The translations under genes were made by a program, and so were the position numbers. A stretch of DNA of 64,000 nt from Atriophallophorus winterbourni (Eukaryota; Platyhelminthes; Trematoda; Plagiorchiida; Microphallidae): contig JACCGJ010014862.1 in NCBI GenBank assembly GCA_013407085.1, forward strand, positions 1-64,000, read 5' to 3'. The notes below the pieces were generated by a model. The model was not told the origin of the DNA, did not search any database, and saw only the letters and a program-made list of their open reading frames with translations. Positions 52,525-63,094 of the stretch are shown here, piece by piece; position 1 is the stretch's first letter, and the number at the start of each line of letters is the position of its first letter.

Positions 52525-52700
52525 TTATAAGCGTTTTGAGCGCGTGTGATTAAACATTGTGATTCGTATTTAAGAATGGTTCATGGTAAAATCTTTTGAC
52601 CACTTTACAACTGTTTGTCAAAACTATGCTTGCTATCTCTACCTGATGAACGCAAAAATCCAGAAACCGGTAAGTACGGGGATGTGAGCAACATGAGAAT
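52525..52700 (+). repeat. RepH copy with degenerate hammerhead
   Basis: agcgttttgagcgcgtgtg, attgtgattcgtatttaag, acaactgtttgtcaaaact, then CTGATGA (52643-52649), GAAAC (52663-52667) with ACCGGT, and ggggatgtgagcaacatgag. Stem II and stem I pairing are weakened by mutations. Confidence 0.65.
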
Positions 52701-53230
52701 GTTCCAATTTGAAATGTCCCGATGGCGGATGTGGAGCAACTATAAATTTTGAATCAGTTGGCAAATGATTGGCTTCTTCCACCCAGTTGATTGCTCAAAG
52801 TTAATTGTTTCGCGGCGGAAAATGGCACCTCACTTATATTCTGCCACTTTCAATGATCATTTATCCAATGATCAATAACCCAATCTATTCTGCTGAGAGC
52901 GTCAGTTGCCTGTAATCAATGATTTCACGAAACAGAGAAGTTCAAATCGCTAATCAATTCAAATTCAACCGCTTGCCTATTCAAAAGTTGGCAAGATTCC
53001 CATCTGGTGAGGTACCCTTTTGGTTGCGATCGAGATAGGGTATCGTATAATAGACGAAAATCAGTACACGATGTCATCAACAGAATTAATGTGAATTTTA
53101 ATTACGAAGACCAATGTCTGCATAATCCAAGTATATAATTGGATTCTGTTTAGTTAGTCTGCGCTCCGTAAGTTTTCAAACAAAACCGAAGTAATCTAAC
53201 GGTTCTAAGAGACTATTTATTCAAAATCAG
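52701..53230. other. Intergenic, no gene seen
   Basis: No supported gene or repeat. Confidence 0.45.
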
Positions 53231-53275
53231 CAAGCTGACGAAGTGACAATTTCTGCTATATTTTCTGAGAGAGTG

Positions 53276-53447
53276 TTGCAGTGTCTCGACTTCCTTAGAG
53301 TGCTGCTTATCCATGAATCCATCTTTTTGTTTCGTGGCTCACGATAAAATTTGTGTGGCATTTGTGCACATAGTCTATGGTGGACCACGGAACAAAAGGA
53401 TTTGGGAGTGTGGACAAGCAACACTCTAAGAAAGTCGAGACACAGCA
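53276..53447. repeat. Inverted duplication inside a CR1-like RT fragment
   Basis: 53276-53345 and 53385-53447 are reverse complements over most of their length (gtgtctcgacttccttagag against ctctaagaaagtcgagacac). Both arms encode the RT segment around SNTLRKSRH, one on each strand. Confidence 0.75.
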
Positions 53448-53840
53448 ACACTGAAAATGTCAATCTTAAAAAGAATTTTCGGAGGTTCTCGAAACAGACC
53501 ATTCCCTGTATAATGAATATGTACGTGAGACCAACGTTGGAATATGCAGTACAAACGAGGTCGACTTGGGTTAAAAAGATGCTGCGACTTTGAAAAGAAT
53601 ATTCTATCTAGCCACTAAACTCAGTCAGAAACCTTACAATGAGCGAATCGCCAGACTAAACTTATTCCATTATCCACGTCGTCATCTCCAAGGAAATTTG
53701 ATTTCGGCTTAAAATATTTGTACCATCGCAAATAATTCTTTGAAACGCTCATTAAATCTACGGGGCTCGCAAAAGACAAAGATTCACACATTGACTTTGA
53801 CTGCCCCAGACTCATGACTCAACAGTAGATGACATTTTTT
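53340..53840 (+). mobile_element. CR1-like RT C-terminal relic
   Basis: WWTTEQKDLGVWTSNTLRKS, RRFSKQTIPCIMNMYVRPTL, EYAVQTRSTW, then broken frames to about 53840 (LFHYPRRHLQGN). Confidence 0.75.
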
Positions 53841-54790
53841 ACCATGCGAGCTTCTTTTATGTGGAACAAACTACTTGTGTATGTGGGGTGAGCTCCCCAA
53901 ATCCAGTCATGTTTAAGTGAAATCTTGATGTCACTTGGCTCTTAACACATACATAAAGCAAAACTACACATACTGACCTCATATCATTCAAAAGTGCAAC
54001 CGAAAACAAATATATCATTATAGTTTGAAAATGAAGGAAACGAATGAGATACATGTGGCTATAAGACGCATAGAAACGGAGTTGAGGCGTCATCGTCTGT
54101 GAGACACGCGAACAGCAATCAGAAAGGCATGAACGAGTAGAGCAACAACCGAAAACAGCTCTGATTTTGGCATTGACACACAGCACCAAGCGCTTACGCA
54201 ACTTCCGAGATTAAATGAACAAAAAACAGACGATTCTGTCTACATTAGAAATTCGGGAACATGAATTACCGATTAAACGAATAACTGACCGTTGCACATA
54301 AAATACACACGTACGATCAAATCACACATGGGCGACATAAATAGAAACGAAGTGAACCCAGTCGTTTTTTCACAAAGCATCACTCGAATGAGTGACGAAA
54401 AGGTAAGGGCCACCGTTGTGACGTGCGTTGACGTACGTCATTAAATTTATGCTAATTGGAAATTTTAGGCTAATGTTGCAAAAATAACATCACAGAACTT
54501 CACCGAAACGGGGATTGAGCCTGGATGATTAGATTAGAGGCTGGCAGAGAAAAGAGAGAAGCATAAATGTATGTTGAGAAAGTGGTGAACCAAAAAACAC
54601 GCTGGGAAAAGCTCACAGTGTCGCCATGCTTGATACACAAATTTAAGCCATACAAAATAAAGAGTGATCAGTGAAAGACATCTATTGGCTCAGTGAAGTT
54701 GGTTGCTTTCAATTATCCATGGAAGAAAATAAAAGATCAAACAAGTCTGAGTACAGAATGGTTCAACTAATCAAAAACAAAACCAATCAA
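53841..54790. other. Region between stomatin-side repeats and NitFhit 3' end
   Basis: No gene is supported. It should include the NitFhit 3' UTR (minus strand), but no AATAAA on that strand is obvious. Confidence 0.4.
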
Positions 54791-54892
54791 TCAATCAACT
54801 GGATAGAACAGTCCGCGAAGTATGCTGGCTTCTTCGGTCATCTCTTCAACAGATCGATAAATACGATCCGCAACTTTGTCATGTTGTTGCAG
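54791..54892 (-). CDS. NitFhit: NitFhit terminal exon
   Basis: Acceptor TTCCAG (54898-54893 on minus), then LQQHDKVADRIYRSVEEMTE, EASILRGLFYPVD and TGA at 54793-54791. It matches the C-terminal helix of Fhit (HDKE, EEMAAEAAALR in human). 34 codons, easily missed by ORF length. Confidence 0.9.
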   Translation of the reverse strand: MQQHDKVADRIYRSVEEMTEEASILRGLFYPVD

Positions 54893-57800
54893 CTGGAAAA
54901 CAAATACCCAAAATGTAGATTATTGGCAACAAGGTTGAAGTGGCAGTAAGAAAGGTGTTAAATATACATTTTACCGATATATAAGGTGTCCTTGAAATTA
55001 TCTTTTTATCCTGCCTTATTTCACGACCATCTCTAGACATCCACGGTCTAGATGAATAGGATTTTATGCTAAGTAAAAGAGGTATGAAGGTTTTTACATT
55101 TAGCTGTATAACCACGGATTAAATGCGAGATAAGATCATCGATCTACGATTTTGTAAGTAAGTAAGAAAGAAAGCACAAGCCTGATCCAGGCAAAGTGCC
55201 GTACTGTCAGAAACTGCACGTGGGCTACGATACGGTCAGGTTGCCCAGGCCTAGACAGATTTACGATTTTGTAAATGTGAGAGATTGATAAGTCATTTCA
55301 CCCTACGTAGTACATGCATTACGAGTTCCTTAATGAATGTAGATCATACTCATTCACCAGAAGTTAATATCTCATCCCTTATTCAGCAATTACTTGTTCC
55401 TTACTTAGCTCGATAACTGCATGACTAATCAAAGGATGTTTCACATTTAAAGATGAGACTGACGATTCGAAACCTGTCGCAAAAGACTTCTAGCTCATTT
55501 GCGCGGCAAGCTTTGAGGGTTATTCTACCAGCGAGCTGGGCTTCAGATGCGCGTGAGCGACCAAAACTATTTTGCTGTTGGCCTCTTTCAGTCGATGTTG
55601 ACCGTGGATATACATAACAAGCGTACGATGGTTTCACGCTCCAAAACAATTCAAATGACTAAACGGTCAGGTTCGGGAGGAACAATATCTCCCGTAGGGC
55701 TCACAACGATATGCAGTACTCGGCAGATCGGTGTCAGTTGCACGCTGACGGTGTGATTCATGTTCAGCAACTGAGATCTTCTCCGAATTGCAGATGACAC
55801 AGTACACAATGGCTTTAACATGAGCGGATAAGAGCAAGTTCTTCCCAACTTGTAGGGTCGATTTCAAGAGCTTTCGTATCTGTTTTGCAAACGACTTTGT
55901 ACTGCGAGAGCGGTCTGTCCAAAGGGCGATTTCCTGGTTTCGATTCAACCTAGAGTAGATCTTTGGGAAAACGGCCATTTTCTACTCTGTACACACAACA
56001 CAGCCAGTAAAGGCGGCGCTGTCGTAGTATAAGTAATCTCGGCGTGACTGGGATGTCAATAGCTAGAAATGGTGAACTCGGTGAAAACGAATTGAGAAAT
56101 CTGACGGATATGTGGGTTGGAAACTTACGGCAGTGTATATATCATCGTTCCTGGTAAAATCATTGGGTTTCCGCGGTAAAACATGGATGTGGACGTGCTG
56201 GTGGTCAAGAAGAGTAAAGGGTTGAAAGATTGATAAAGCTAATTGGGTAGATTGAAAAAATTAAATCCCTGAAAAAGTTTGTATCGGAATTCGCTACACC
56301 CTCTTCATGAACACGCTAGCAGAACTCTTTCTCGGCAATCACTAGCAGATATACAACTGCCTAGGTAAATGATGCCATCGATACTCACGATACACAACAT
56401 TTCTGGCTGTTTGCCATCAGGTGGAGACCGCAAGATTAAGTTCAGTGAGCTTTGAAGCTATCGACTAGTTCTTGATTGACACCACAGACCTTTAGATTTT
56501 GAAGAGAACCGCTCGAGTCCTGGGTGAGTGTTTTACACTTGCTAGGTACTAGTTACATGACACCTTGAGGTTTCAAGTGCCAGACTTAATCGGGACCTTT
56601 ATCATACCCAGGTGTAAAATGGGTCATCATGATCGCTGGCAGCATTCCAACGGTAACAAGTACCAAGTGATTAACTACCATACGTAAAATGGGTAATGGG
56701 GTAGGATGTGAGCGACACATTAATTTGGAATTCAATAAGCGTCTTGAGCGCTTGGCCAGGAACCATATAAAAAGAGTCCAATTTAGCGGTTGCTTCAGCG
56801 TATAGCGTTGTTTACCAACGTTATCTCACTGTACCAACCTGATGATGGCGAAACGAGTGTGCAGTTAGAAAGGTGGAAACATGAGCCGGTTAGTCACATA
56901 TTGTGGTGCGAATTAGCGATGAGTGCTAATCGCCACATTGATGCGCAGAACACTACCTTCCGGCAAAACACAGAGCGGAAAGCGCCAAAAAGTTTGACGG
57001 TGACAATCACGAACACAATAATTCGCGTTTCAGGAGGATTTCAAGTGAATCGTTCGAACGATATACGGTCCAACGAGCTCTCGGTGGTGATGTCTTGAAT
57101 TGAACCGGTTGGCACGAAGTCGATTGACAAATCAGATCGAAGCAACAACCGGGACAGACATGCTTCAGGTCAGTATTGTGGTTGCGTAAATTGCCTATAG
57201 GCGTTTGCTTAGTTCTTTGTCATGTGCGCAATAAACACGTTTGACCAGTTTGGCTTTGTTCTGTGCTGTGGGATTCGTGGGTGAACGCGATTAGTGCTAG
57301 ACAGATCGATCTTGGTGAAGAAGATACGTAGTTCAGAATGTGGATGTTGTTCGCCGAGCCAAATGGCCGCAACTTATGGACCAATGAAAACCCGATGGCA
57401 AAGAATGCACAATATGAATTTGATCAATCACCGGGAATGCTGGCGAATGGTGAATACCAATTACAAGTCACGTCGAAAGAAGCTTTCGTTATGATGTCAT
57501 CTAGCTCGATGAGAACTACAAATACAAAAGCTCGGCGAACACCATCCAAACAAAATCGACTTTAATGATGCATCGGGATACAACGGACCAGTGGATGCAA
57601 ACGCGGGGAGTGACGTAATCAATGCTGGAGTGTCCTGAATCATGTGCAAACGCGATTTGACCTCGATTGAGCAATGCGTAATCCCATTCATTTGCTAAAG
57701 TATCAACTGCATAGCTTCGTGCCAAAAAGCCGGAGATTATCACCGACCCTATATATGTTGTTGTTGGCCTCCTTCGGTCGATGTGGACCATGGATGTACA

Positions 57801-60800
57801 TCACAATCGCGTGAATGTTCATGTTCTGCAGCTTTTGGAATGACAAAACAGTCCGATTCGGGAGGAACAATCTCTCCAACAGCACTGGCAACGATAATCA
57901 GAACTCTGTTGTAGGGTGTCAGTTACACGCTGGCGGCGTGATCTGCGTTCAGCAGCCAAGAGCTGTATCTGCTCCTCCTCAGCTTGCAGACGACGCTTTA
58001 CACAATGCCTCCAATGTGAGCGGTCAAGAGCAAGTTCTTCTCAACTCACCGGGTCGATGCCAAGAGCTTTCATATCTCTTTTGCAAACGCCTTTGTACCG
58101 CAAGTGCGGTCTGCCCAATGGTCGACTTCCTAATTGCAACTCACCATAGATCTATCGGAATACGACCATTTTCCATCCTGTAGACATGACTATGCATGAA
58201 TGAAATTACAAACCTGATCCAGCCAAAGTGCCGCACAGTCATTTACTGCACGTGGGCTACGATATTGTCAGGTTACCCAGGCATTGAGACTCTAGCGTGT
58301 TTTAGCATGCAGCACACTACCGGTGGTGAATCAATCTATCACGGTGTTAGCGGCGCAGCACAGAAGTACTGACCGGCCCAATAGGCCAAAGCAGAATAAA
58401 AACAGGGAGTGTGCGGTATGGGAATGGCATCGTTTACTCTCACCGTATTGGGTAGTTAAATTCAACGATTTTCAGTGAAATCAGATATTAAAATACATTA
58501 AAACGTTCGAATGTTTTTGGTGTAATGGGATTAAATTCTGACAAATACAACATCACCTACAGGAACAGATTGTCCGGCATCTACACCATCTTGAATTGAA
58601 ATGGTCAAACTTGTGGCTGAGAAATGAGATGCAATGCGACCAGCAATTTGCTTCACTGTTAGAAATAAATCTGCAACTTGCGTAGGAGTCAAATCGTCGA
58701 AACGGGCGAGGCAGGTAACCGGGGATACGAGGACATCTAGAGTTGAGTGCAGTTAAGTTGGTAGATAGAGACAAACATATTACGACTGAATATACGTCAG
58801 ATACGAAGAGCTGAGAAGATAAAGGAAGTTGATCAATAGTTATGAAACATACGCCTAGAATCCAATAACGGGACGAGCAAATTTCGATACAAGTTCGGTG
58901 AAATTTTCTGCATACATGGGAGCCATGAGTGTACGAACCCTGTGTCATTCAGGCCAGCAAGCTGACATAGGCCGCTACCTAGATTTGTTAGTTGCTGCTT
59001 GTCAGAGAAAAAACTGTATGATGCATCTACGGTAAACGAACTGACTATATGAAACCTTTCTAGTAGGGACACCTTGAGCTGCTCATATGATTATTTTGCG
59101 TCCTCTATAGGACAAGAGTGTGTAGATATAGTCCCAAGTTCACGTGTTGAAAACTCAGTTGAGACTTATAATGAACCGTTGTACGCGGAGGCATTTGAAG
59201 TCATTAAGGCTGGAGCAAATAACAAGATAGACAGGGATGTAATCTCTACAATACGGCATTCTGCGCTGCCTCCGACAGAGATTAATGAAAGTTAAGATTG
59301 TGCACAAATTTTTAGTTAATTTTAAAACCTAGTTCGCTCTAGGTGTGCTCACGGTGTCAATTGAGCAGGACCGATTTCAAGCTGTGCTGAGTAGATAGAC
59401 TAATGTTTTGTCCACACGACATGACACCCCTAGGATTTCAATATGCTGTTTACTGAGACGACCAATCAAAGTTGATGGTTAGAGTGGTACTTAATGACGT
59501 TCCCTGTTCTGACTAATACCCTTGGTTTGAGGAAGCTTCTGTTTCACAAGTGAAACGTTATTCAAAAATTATTCTAGCCGATTGCTGTCACATTTCATGT
59601 TTACGAGAACAACTGTGCATTAATGCATTGTGCAACCGGAATGATAAGGTCATTTGAAAATATGCGTTCGATTGAAAACTGTTGAGGGTGATTTCAGCGA
59701 AGCGGAACAACAAGTACATACTGAACATATATGGTGTAACTTGGTCGTAGCATTTCACTTTGATGTTGAATACCAAGCAACTAACGAGTTACTAGCGCAT
59801 GAGAATGGTTCATCAAACTGAGACTCGTTACAGTTTTCTAGCAAAGAAATGAAGCCCTGGACAACCAAAATAGAAACAACAGCAATTGTGCTATTGAGAA
59901 CAAAAAAGGATACGACCAGGGACCAGAGGGCTGATGTTGACGAAAGCGAAACTCATGGCTGAACGATAAAAAACGCACGCCGAAGGAATTGTGTGTGGCC
60001 CAAACGTGTAATCATCCGGTCCAATATCTGTGGCAAGATGGTTGGAATAGAACAAAACCATAACGGATGGATGATAACTTCGCTTTGAGAGAAACTGTTT
60101 GTGAAAATGGGTCACGAAGCAATATATTCCATAATACAGCCAGGAATCTTGAAACATAACAATGCCTCAGTTAGAATAATTTGAACGCGATAACATCGAA
60201 GTGGCAGTTTTACCCACATTTAAAGAATATCACGTCACAACTTAATCGGAATAGACATCATTTTATTTCAGTCCTTTGGAAAAAGTAATTTCCATCCAGC
60301 AAGATACTTTGTATACGCCAATACACTTTGAAGGAATCCTTTTGGAAGCTGTTTCTGATGGCTTCGGAATATGATTTCAATATACACAATTCAAAATAAA
60401 AACGATAATTCAATAACATTTTCATGAATTGCACGTCATGTTATCATTTACCAACATGAGATATTAAAACACGTTCGATATATATGGATTGATTGAATGA
60501 TATTTAAAAGTATTTTTCAATAAAGCACGGCCAATTTAAGAGCCTCACCAACACATCAAAGGTAAGCAAAAGGCGAGAAAGATGAGTTTCTGTGAATCAT
60601 GATGAACATGACTATAAAACACGATGAAAAGTCCATGCGTTGATTAAAGCTATTGTGAAAGTGCGCATTGCATTCGCGATGAGTGCTAATCACGAGATTT
60701 CGCGTGATATGCAGAACTTCACCCTCCGGAGCAACACAAGGTCAAGAAGAGGCGAAAAGATGGACAACGACAATTGAGAACTGTCAATATTTCGGAAGGA

Positions 60801-62607
60801 TCGCTTTCGAACGGTTCAATCGACAGCATCTTCAGAAGTATGAGAACATGGACAACGTCAACCGCAATCGAACGATATGCAATTCGTCAATGTCGGTCAA
60901 ACGAGCCTTGCGTGGTGAGGGTTTGAAGTGTACCAGCTGGCACGAAATCGATTGACAAATCAGATCGAAGTGACAATCGTGACAGCCATGCTGAGGGTCA
61001 GTGTTACGATTGCTTGTTTTGCCTATATAAGATGTTATTTGTCTAATGACTTTGACCAATCGGCTTCTCTTGTGTTGTGGGATTCGTGGGTGAACGCAAT
61101 TAGCGCTGGACAGGTTGACCTTAGGAATGAGGCGAGAGGCAATCAATGTGCGTGCGTGCAACGCGAGGGGGCGGGTTAGTTAAGATTGGACCGATGAATC
61201 CGAAATGTGATAATTGCTACTTGTTGACCCTACCCCCACCCACTTTACTATGACATCTAAATTGTGCCACGCAGCTTACTTGGCTAATTTAAAAGCTGAA
61301 ACTATTCCGATACCGTGGAATATTAAGAAAAACCGAACACTTTAGAATGCATCCAAAAACTGAACGAGAGCTTCTAAAATCATAACGGTCATTTCAGAAT
61401 GTATCTCAATATAATACTGGCCTTATTAGTGAGTTTACACCGTCTAATTGGTGACCGATCAGTCACAATAACGCAACAATGCAATTTCCTTTTATACATC
61501 GCTAGGAAAATGTATACACCGTTCCGAGCATGTTCAAGGGTTTGACTCAGTCCCAGAAAGATCAATTGGCAATTCGATACTCCAAAATTAAGAGTCAGCA
61601 GAGTTGATCGTGAACACGCACACATTCATGCCATTTCTGATATGGTCACCTAAATGATCAACCTCTCGAGTTGGGACATCTAATCAGGCACAACGCAATT
61701 TTGGATTGGTTAGAGAATATCATTCGATATCACGTTTATTCTTCATTTGCACGATACACGAAATTGGGTTTATATCTGTCTATTAAATTGAAAATATCCG
61801 CGAATGATGCAATAAACCGCAGTTCATAAAAACATTGATGTAGTTAAAACTAATTTATTTGTTTTCATTTCAATTCTCACCGGACCGTTGAGACCGATAG
61901 GACCAGTCATGTAGCACGGAATCGATCAGATGATGATGTTATTAGTTCTCTCATTTCTCAGGGTGCTAGGCTGTCGCGGCTACACAATTACACGTGTATG
62001 AAACCTCATGAGACCAAGAAGCTGCCAAGTTGCGCAGGTCTGGGCAAAAAAAGAAAACGGCAGGGATATTTCTGAGTGCATCTGCATGCAGCACAGTGCC
62101 ATCGGGGACTCAATCTAGAACAGTGATACATGCACTGCGCAGAAGTAGCACACAATTGCACACCCAATCATTTGCGATCGGATGAACTTTTAATTCTAAG
62201 CTGCAGATTGCAAAGCACACGTCTGAGGCGATATAGCATTGCTTGTTAAGATTATAAGCAGTAGAACGTCCCGTAAATCTTGTTTACAAAGCGTGCGTCT
62301 AATCACATTAAACAGAGTGTAAGTTGATTTTTTGGTAAAAATGACTCGTGAAAGAGAGTATCTCCCAATTCAACCTAAACATACCGATTGCGCAACCACT
62401 GTCTTGCATGAGGAATAAATCGAAGCGGCGATGATCGGATACCGGAACTGATTGCCTGACTTTCCGTACAGCCAACGATGGATGTTGCTTAAGTTCACAA
62501 AGGAGTAGTCCTGGGCCAGGGTCCGTTCGTTCGGCAAGAATTTGTCCAAAAGGATCGATAACAAGGCTTCGTCCATAGGAACTTCGTTTGTTATTGTGGA
62601 TGCCTTC
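54791..62607 (-). CDS. NitFhit: NitFhit: nitrilase-Fhit fusion, last 5 exons
   Basis: In many invertebrates the Nit1 nitrilase-like amidase and the diadenosine-polyphosphate hydrolase Fhit are one polypeptide. Exons, in transcript order: 62385-62607, 59914-60027, 58561-58736, 56129-56197, 54791-54892. All four junctions keep phase and give 227 residues. The first exon ends the nitrilase fold (NKRSSYGRSLVIDPFGQILA; VRQSVPVSDHRRFDLF). Fhit follows: FGPHTIPSACVFYRSAMSFA, FVNISPLVPGH joined VLVSP, RFDDLTPTQVADLF, TSLTISIQDGVDAGQSVP, the histidine triad HVHIHVLPR, NDDIYTA and HDKV...EEMTEEASILRGLF. The nitrilase Glu-Lys-Cys triad lies upstream, beyond the right edge. Introns hold RepA, RepH and LINE insertions. 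Confidence 0.94.
55168..55265 (+). repeat. RepA SINE-like copy, head
   Basis: cacaagcctgatccaggcaa, actgcacgtgggctacgata, aggttgcccaggcctagaca. It lies in the last NitFhit intron, antisense to the gene. Confidence 0.8.
55540..56035 (-). mobile_element. LINE-B 3' end, minus, diverged
   Basis: Shares with 15160-15600 the plus-strand blocks tgttggcctctttcagtcga, aaacggtcaggttcgggagg, agagcaagttcttcccaact and gtctgtccaaagggcgattt. Contains the LINE-B 3' UTR and last RT codons, in the last NitFhit intron. Confidence 0.75.
56129..56197 (-). CDS. NitFhit: NitFhit exon with the Fhit histidine triad
   Basis: Acceptor CAG (56200-56198 on minus), donor GTAAGT below 56129. 23 codons, beginning HVHIHVLPRKPNDFTRNDDI: the HxHxHxx motif of HIT hydrolases, whose middle His is the nucleophile (family knowledge). 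Phase 0 on both sides. Confidence 0.93.
56395..56460 (-). repeat. RepH fragment, minus, broken hammerhead
   Basis: On the minus strand ctcactgaacttaatcttg and ctccacctgatggcaaacag, then ccagaaat. It matches the hammerhead half of RepH, but the core CTGATGA has lost bases. Confidence 0.6.
56690..56890 (+). repeat. RepH copy with shrunken hammerhead core
   Basis: ggatgtgagcgacacattaa, tcttgagcgcttggccagga, ccatataaaaagagtcc, then CTGATGA (56839-56845), TGGC and GAAAC (56850-56854). Stem II is reduced to a few bases. It runs directly into the repeat at 56900. Confidence 0.6.
56900..57290 (+). repeat. Direct repeat copy 1, possible solo LTR
   Basis: Shares with 60665-61110: gcgatgagtgctaatc, cacgaagtcgattgacaaat, cagatcgaag and gggattcgtgggtgaacgc in the same order. 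Contains AATAAA (near 57230). Retroelement end is an inference; no gag or pol lies beside it. Confidence 0.5.
57740..58190 (-). mobile_element. LINE-B 3' end, minus
   Basis: Plus-strand blocks tgttgttggcctccttcggt, ccatggatgtacatcacaat, cagtccgattcgggaggaac and gtctgcccaatggtcgactt match 15160-15560 closely. It is the youngest-looking LINE-B tail in the window and lies in the NitFhit intron between the exons at 58561 and 56197, in the orientation of the gene. Confidence 0.85.
58195..58385 (+). repeat. RepA SINE-like copy, internally shortened
   Basis: aacctgatccagccaaagtg, ctgcacgtgggctacgata, gttacccaggcattgagact, cagcatgcagcacactacc, and tcaatctatcacggtgttag. The cctagacagatat segment is missing. 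Confidence 0.8.
58561..58736 (-). CDS. NitFhit: NitFhit exon: Fhit core
   Basis: Acceptor CTAG (58740-58737 on minus), donor GTAGGT at 58560. It completes a His codon (PG-H-VLVSP) and reads RFDDLTPTQVADLFLTVKQI, then TSLTISIQDGVDAGQSVP. 58 codons plus the split one. Confidence 0.94.
58740..59480. other. NitFhit intron
   Basis: No exon or clear repeat. The plus-strand frame 59074-59295 is antisense to the intron and lacks a domain. Confidence 0.4.
59480..59590 (-). repeat. Dispersed repeat shared with 24.4 kb
   Basis: Reverse complement carries aacgtttcacttgtgaaac, agaagcttcctcaaaccaag and attagtcagaacagggaac, matching 24345-24470. Confidence 0.65.
59914..60027 (-). CDS. NitFhit: NitFhit exon: linker and Fhit N-terminus
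   Basis: Acceptor CCACAG (60033-60028 on minus), donor GTATCC at 59913. It reads IGPDDYTFGPHTIPSACVFY then RSAMSFAFVNISPLVPG, corresponding to [20 protein letters not shown] at the human Fhit start. The donor is weak, but phase and homology fix it. Confidence 0.92.
60028..60660. other. NitFhit intron, unassigned
   Basis: AT-rich; no supported feature. Confidence 0.4.
60665..61165 (+). repeat. Direct repeat copy 2, possible solo LTR
   Basis: Same order of blocks as 56900-57290 (gcgatgagtgctaatc, cgattgacaaatcagatcg, gggattcgtgggtgaacgc), with a TATA-like CCTATATAAG near 61020. About 3.8 kb separates the copies. The interior has no retroviral-type genes, so two solo copies are likelier than one element. 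Confidence 0.5.
61170..61985. other. NitFhit intron, unassigned
   Basis: No supported gene or repeat. Confidence 0.4.
61990..62165 (+). repeat. RepA SINE-like copy, old
   Basis: gttgcgcaggtctgggc, aaaacggcagg, gcatctgcatgcagcacagt, gactcaatctagaacagtg, and cacacaattgcacaccca follow the RepA order. Confidence 0.55.
62385..62607 (-). CDS. NitFhit: NitFhit exon: nitrilase C-terminal part
   Basis: Acceptor AAAG just above 62607, donor GTATGT at 62384. It reads EGIHNNKRSSYGRSLVIDPF, GQILAERTDPGPGLLLCEL and VRKVRQSVPVSDHRRFDLF. The SYG-S-VIDP-G and VR--PV--HRR blocks are typical of the end of Nit1/nitrilase domains. Confidence 0.92.
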
Positions 62608-62619
62608 CTTTAAACACAA

Positions 62620-63090
62620 AGAAAGACTTGAAAGTAAAGACAGTGATGGTGAAACAAGTGTTTGAACTTCATGTAAATGTCTGATTATGGGGTAACCGAC
62701 TGAATTTCAGTAAAGTTGGACTTCGACACCATTATTAGACATAGTTAGTATATCGATTGAAAAAATAAGAAATATTGTAGGTTAAGTGATCAACGCTTAT
62801 TATTGAACAATCCTTTGATAAAGCGGCTAAATTAACTTTGAAACAACGCGAACTTATAAAGCAATATCTGGTACAGATAGGTTTGCCGTTCAACAGAAAC
62901 AAGAATGTACAAAACGGTAGGAAACAGTGAGAAAAAAGTAAAAGTGAATAATTTTTTGTCCGTTTATACACGTCGTTTTTATTGATTTTTTTCAAATTAG
63001 TTTATGACCGATAGAAAGAATGTCATGGAAGAATAGAGATGATGTACTCTTTCCATTGATGTCGGTTCATTGCCATCGTTGTCAATGTGT
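62620..63090. other. NitFhit intron, no exon found
   Basis: No further nitrilase exon could be recognised; upstream exons are presumed right of the window. Confidence 0.45.
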
Positions 63091-63094
63091 CGAG

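Noticed and set aside
54879..55115. 78-codon minus frame near the NitFhit 3' end
   Set aside because: Different frame from the true terminal exon 54791-54892 and mostly intron.
58553..58948. 131-codon minus frame as an independent gene
   Set aside because: It is an out-of-frame shadow of the Fhit exon 58561-58736 and its intron.
59074..59295. 73-codon plus frame inside a NitFhit intron
   Set aside because: Antisense to an intron, no domain, no conservation that I can see.
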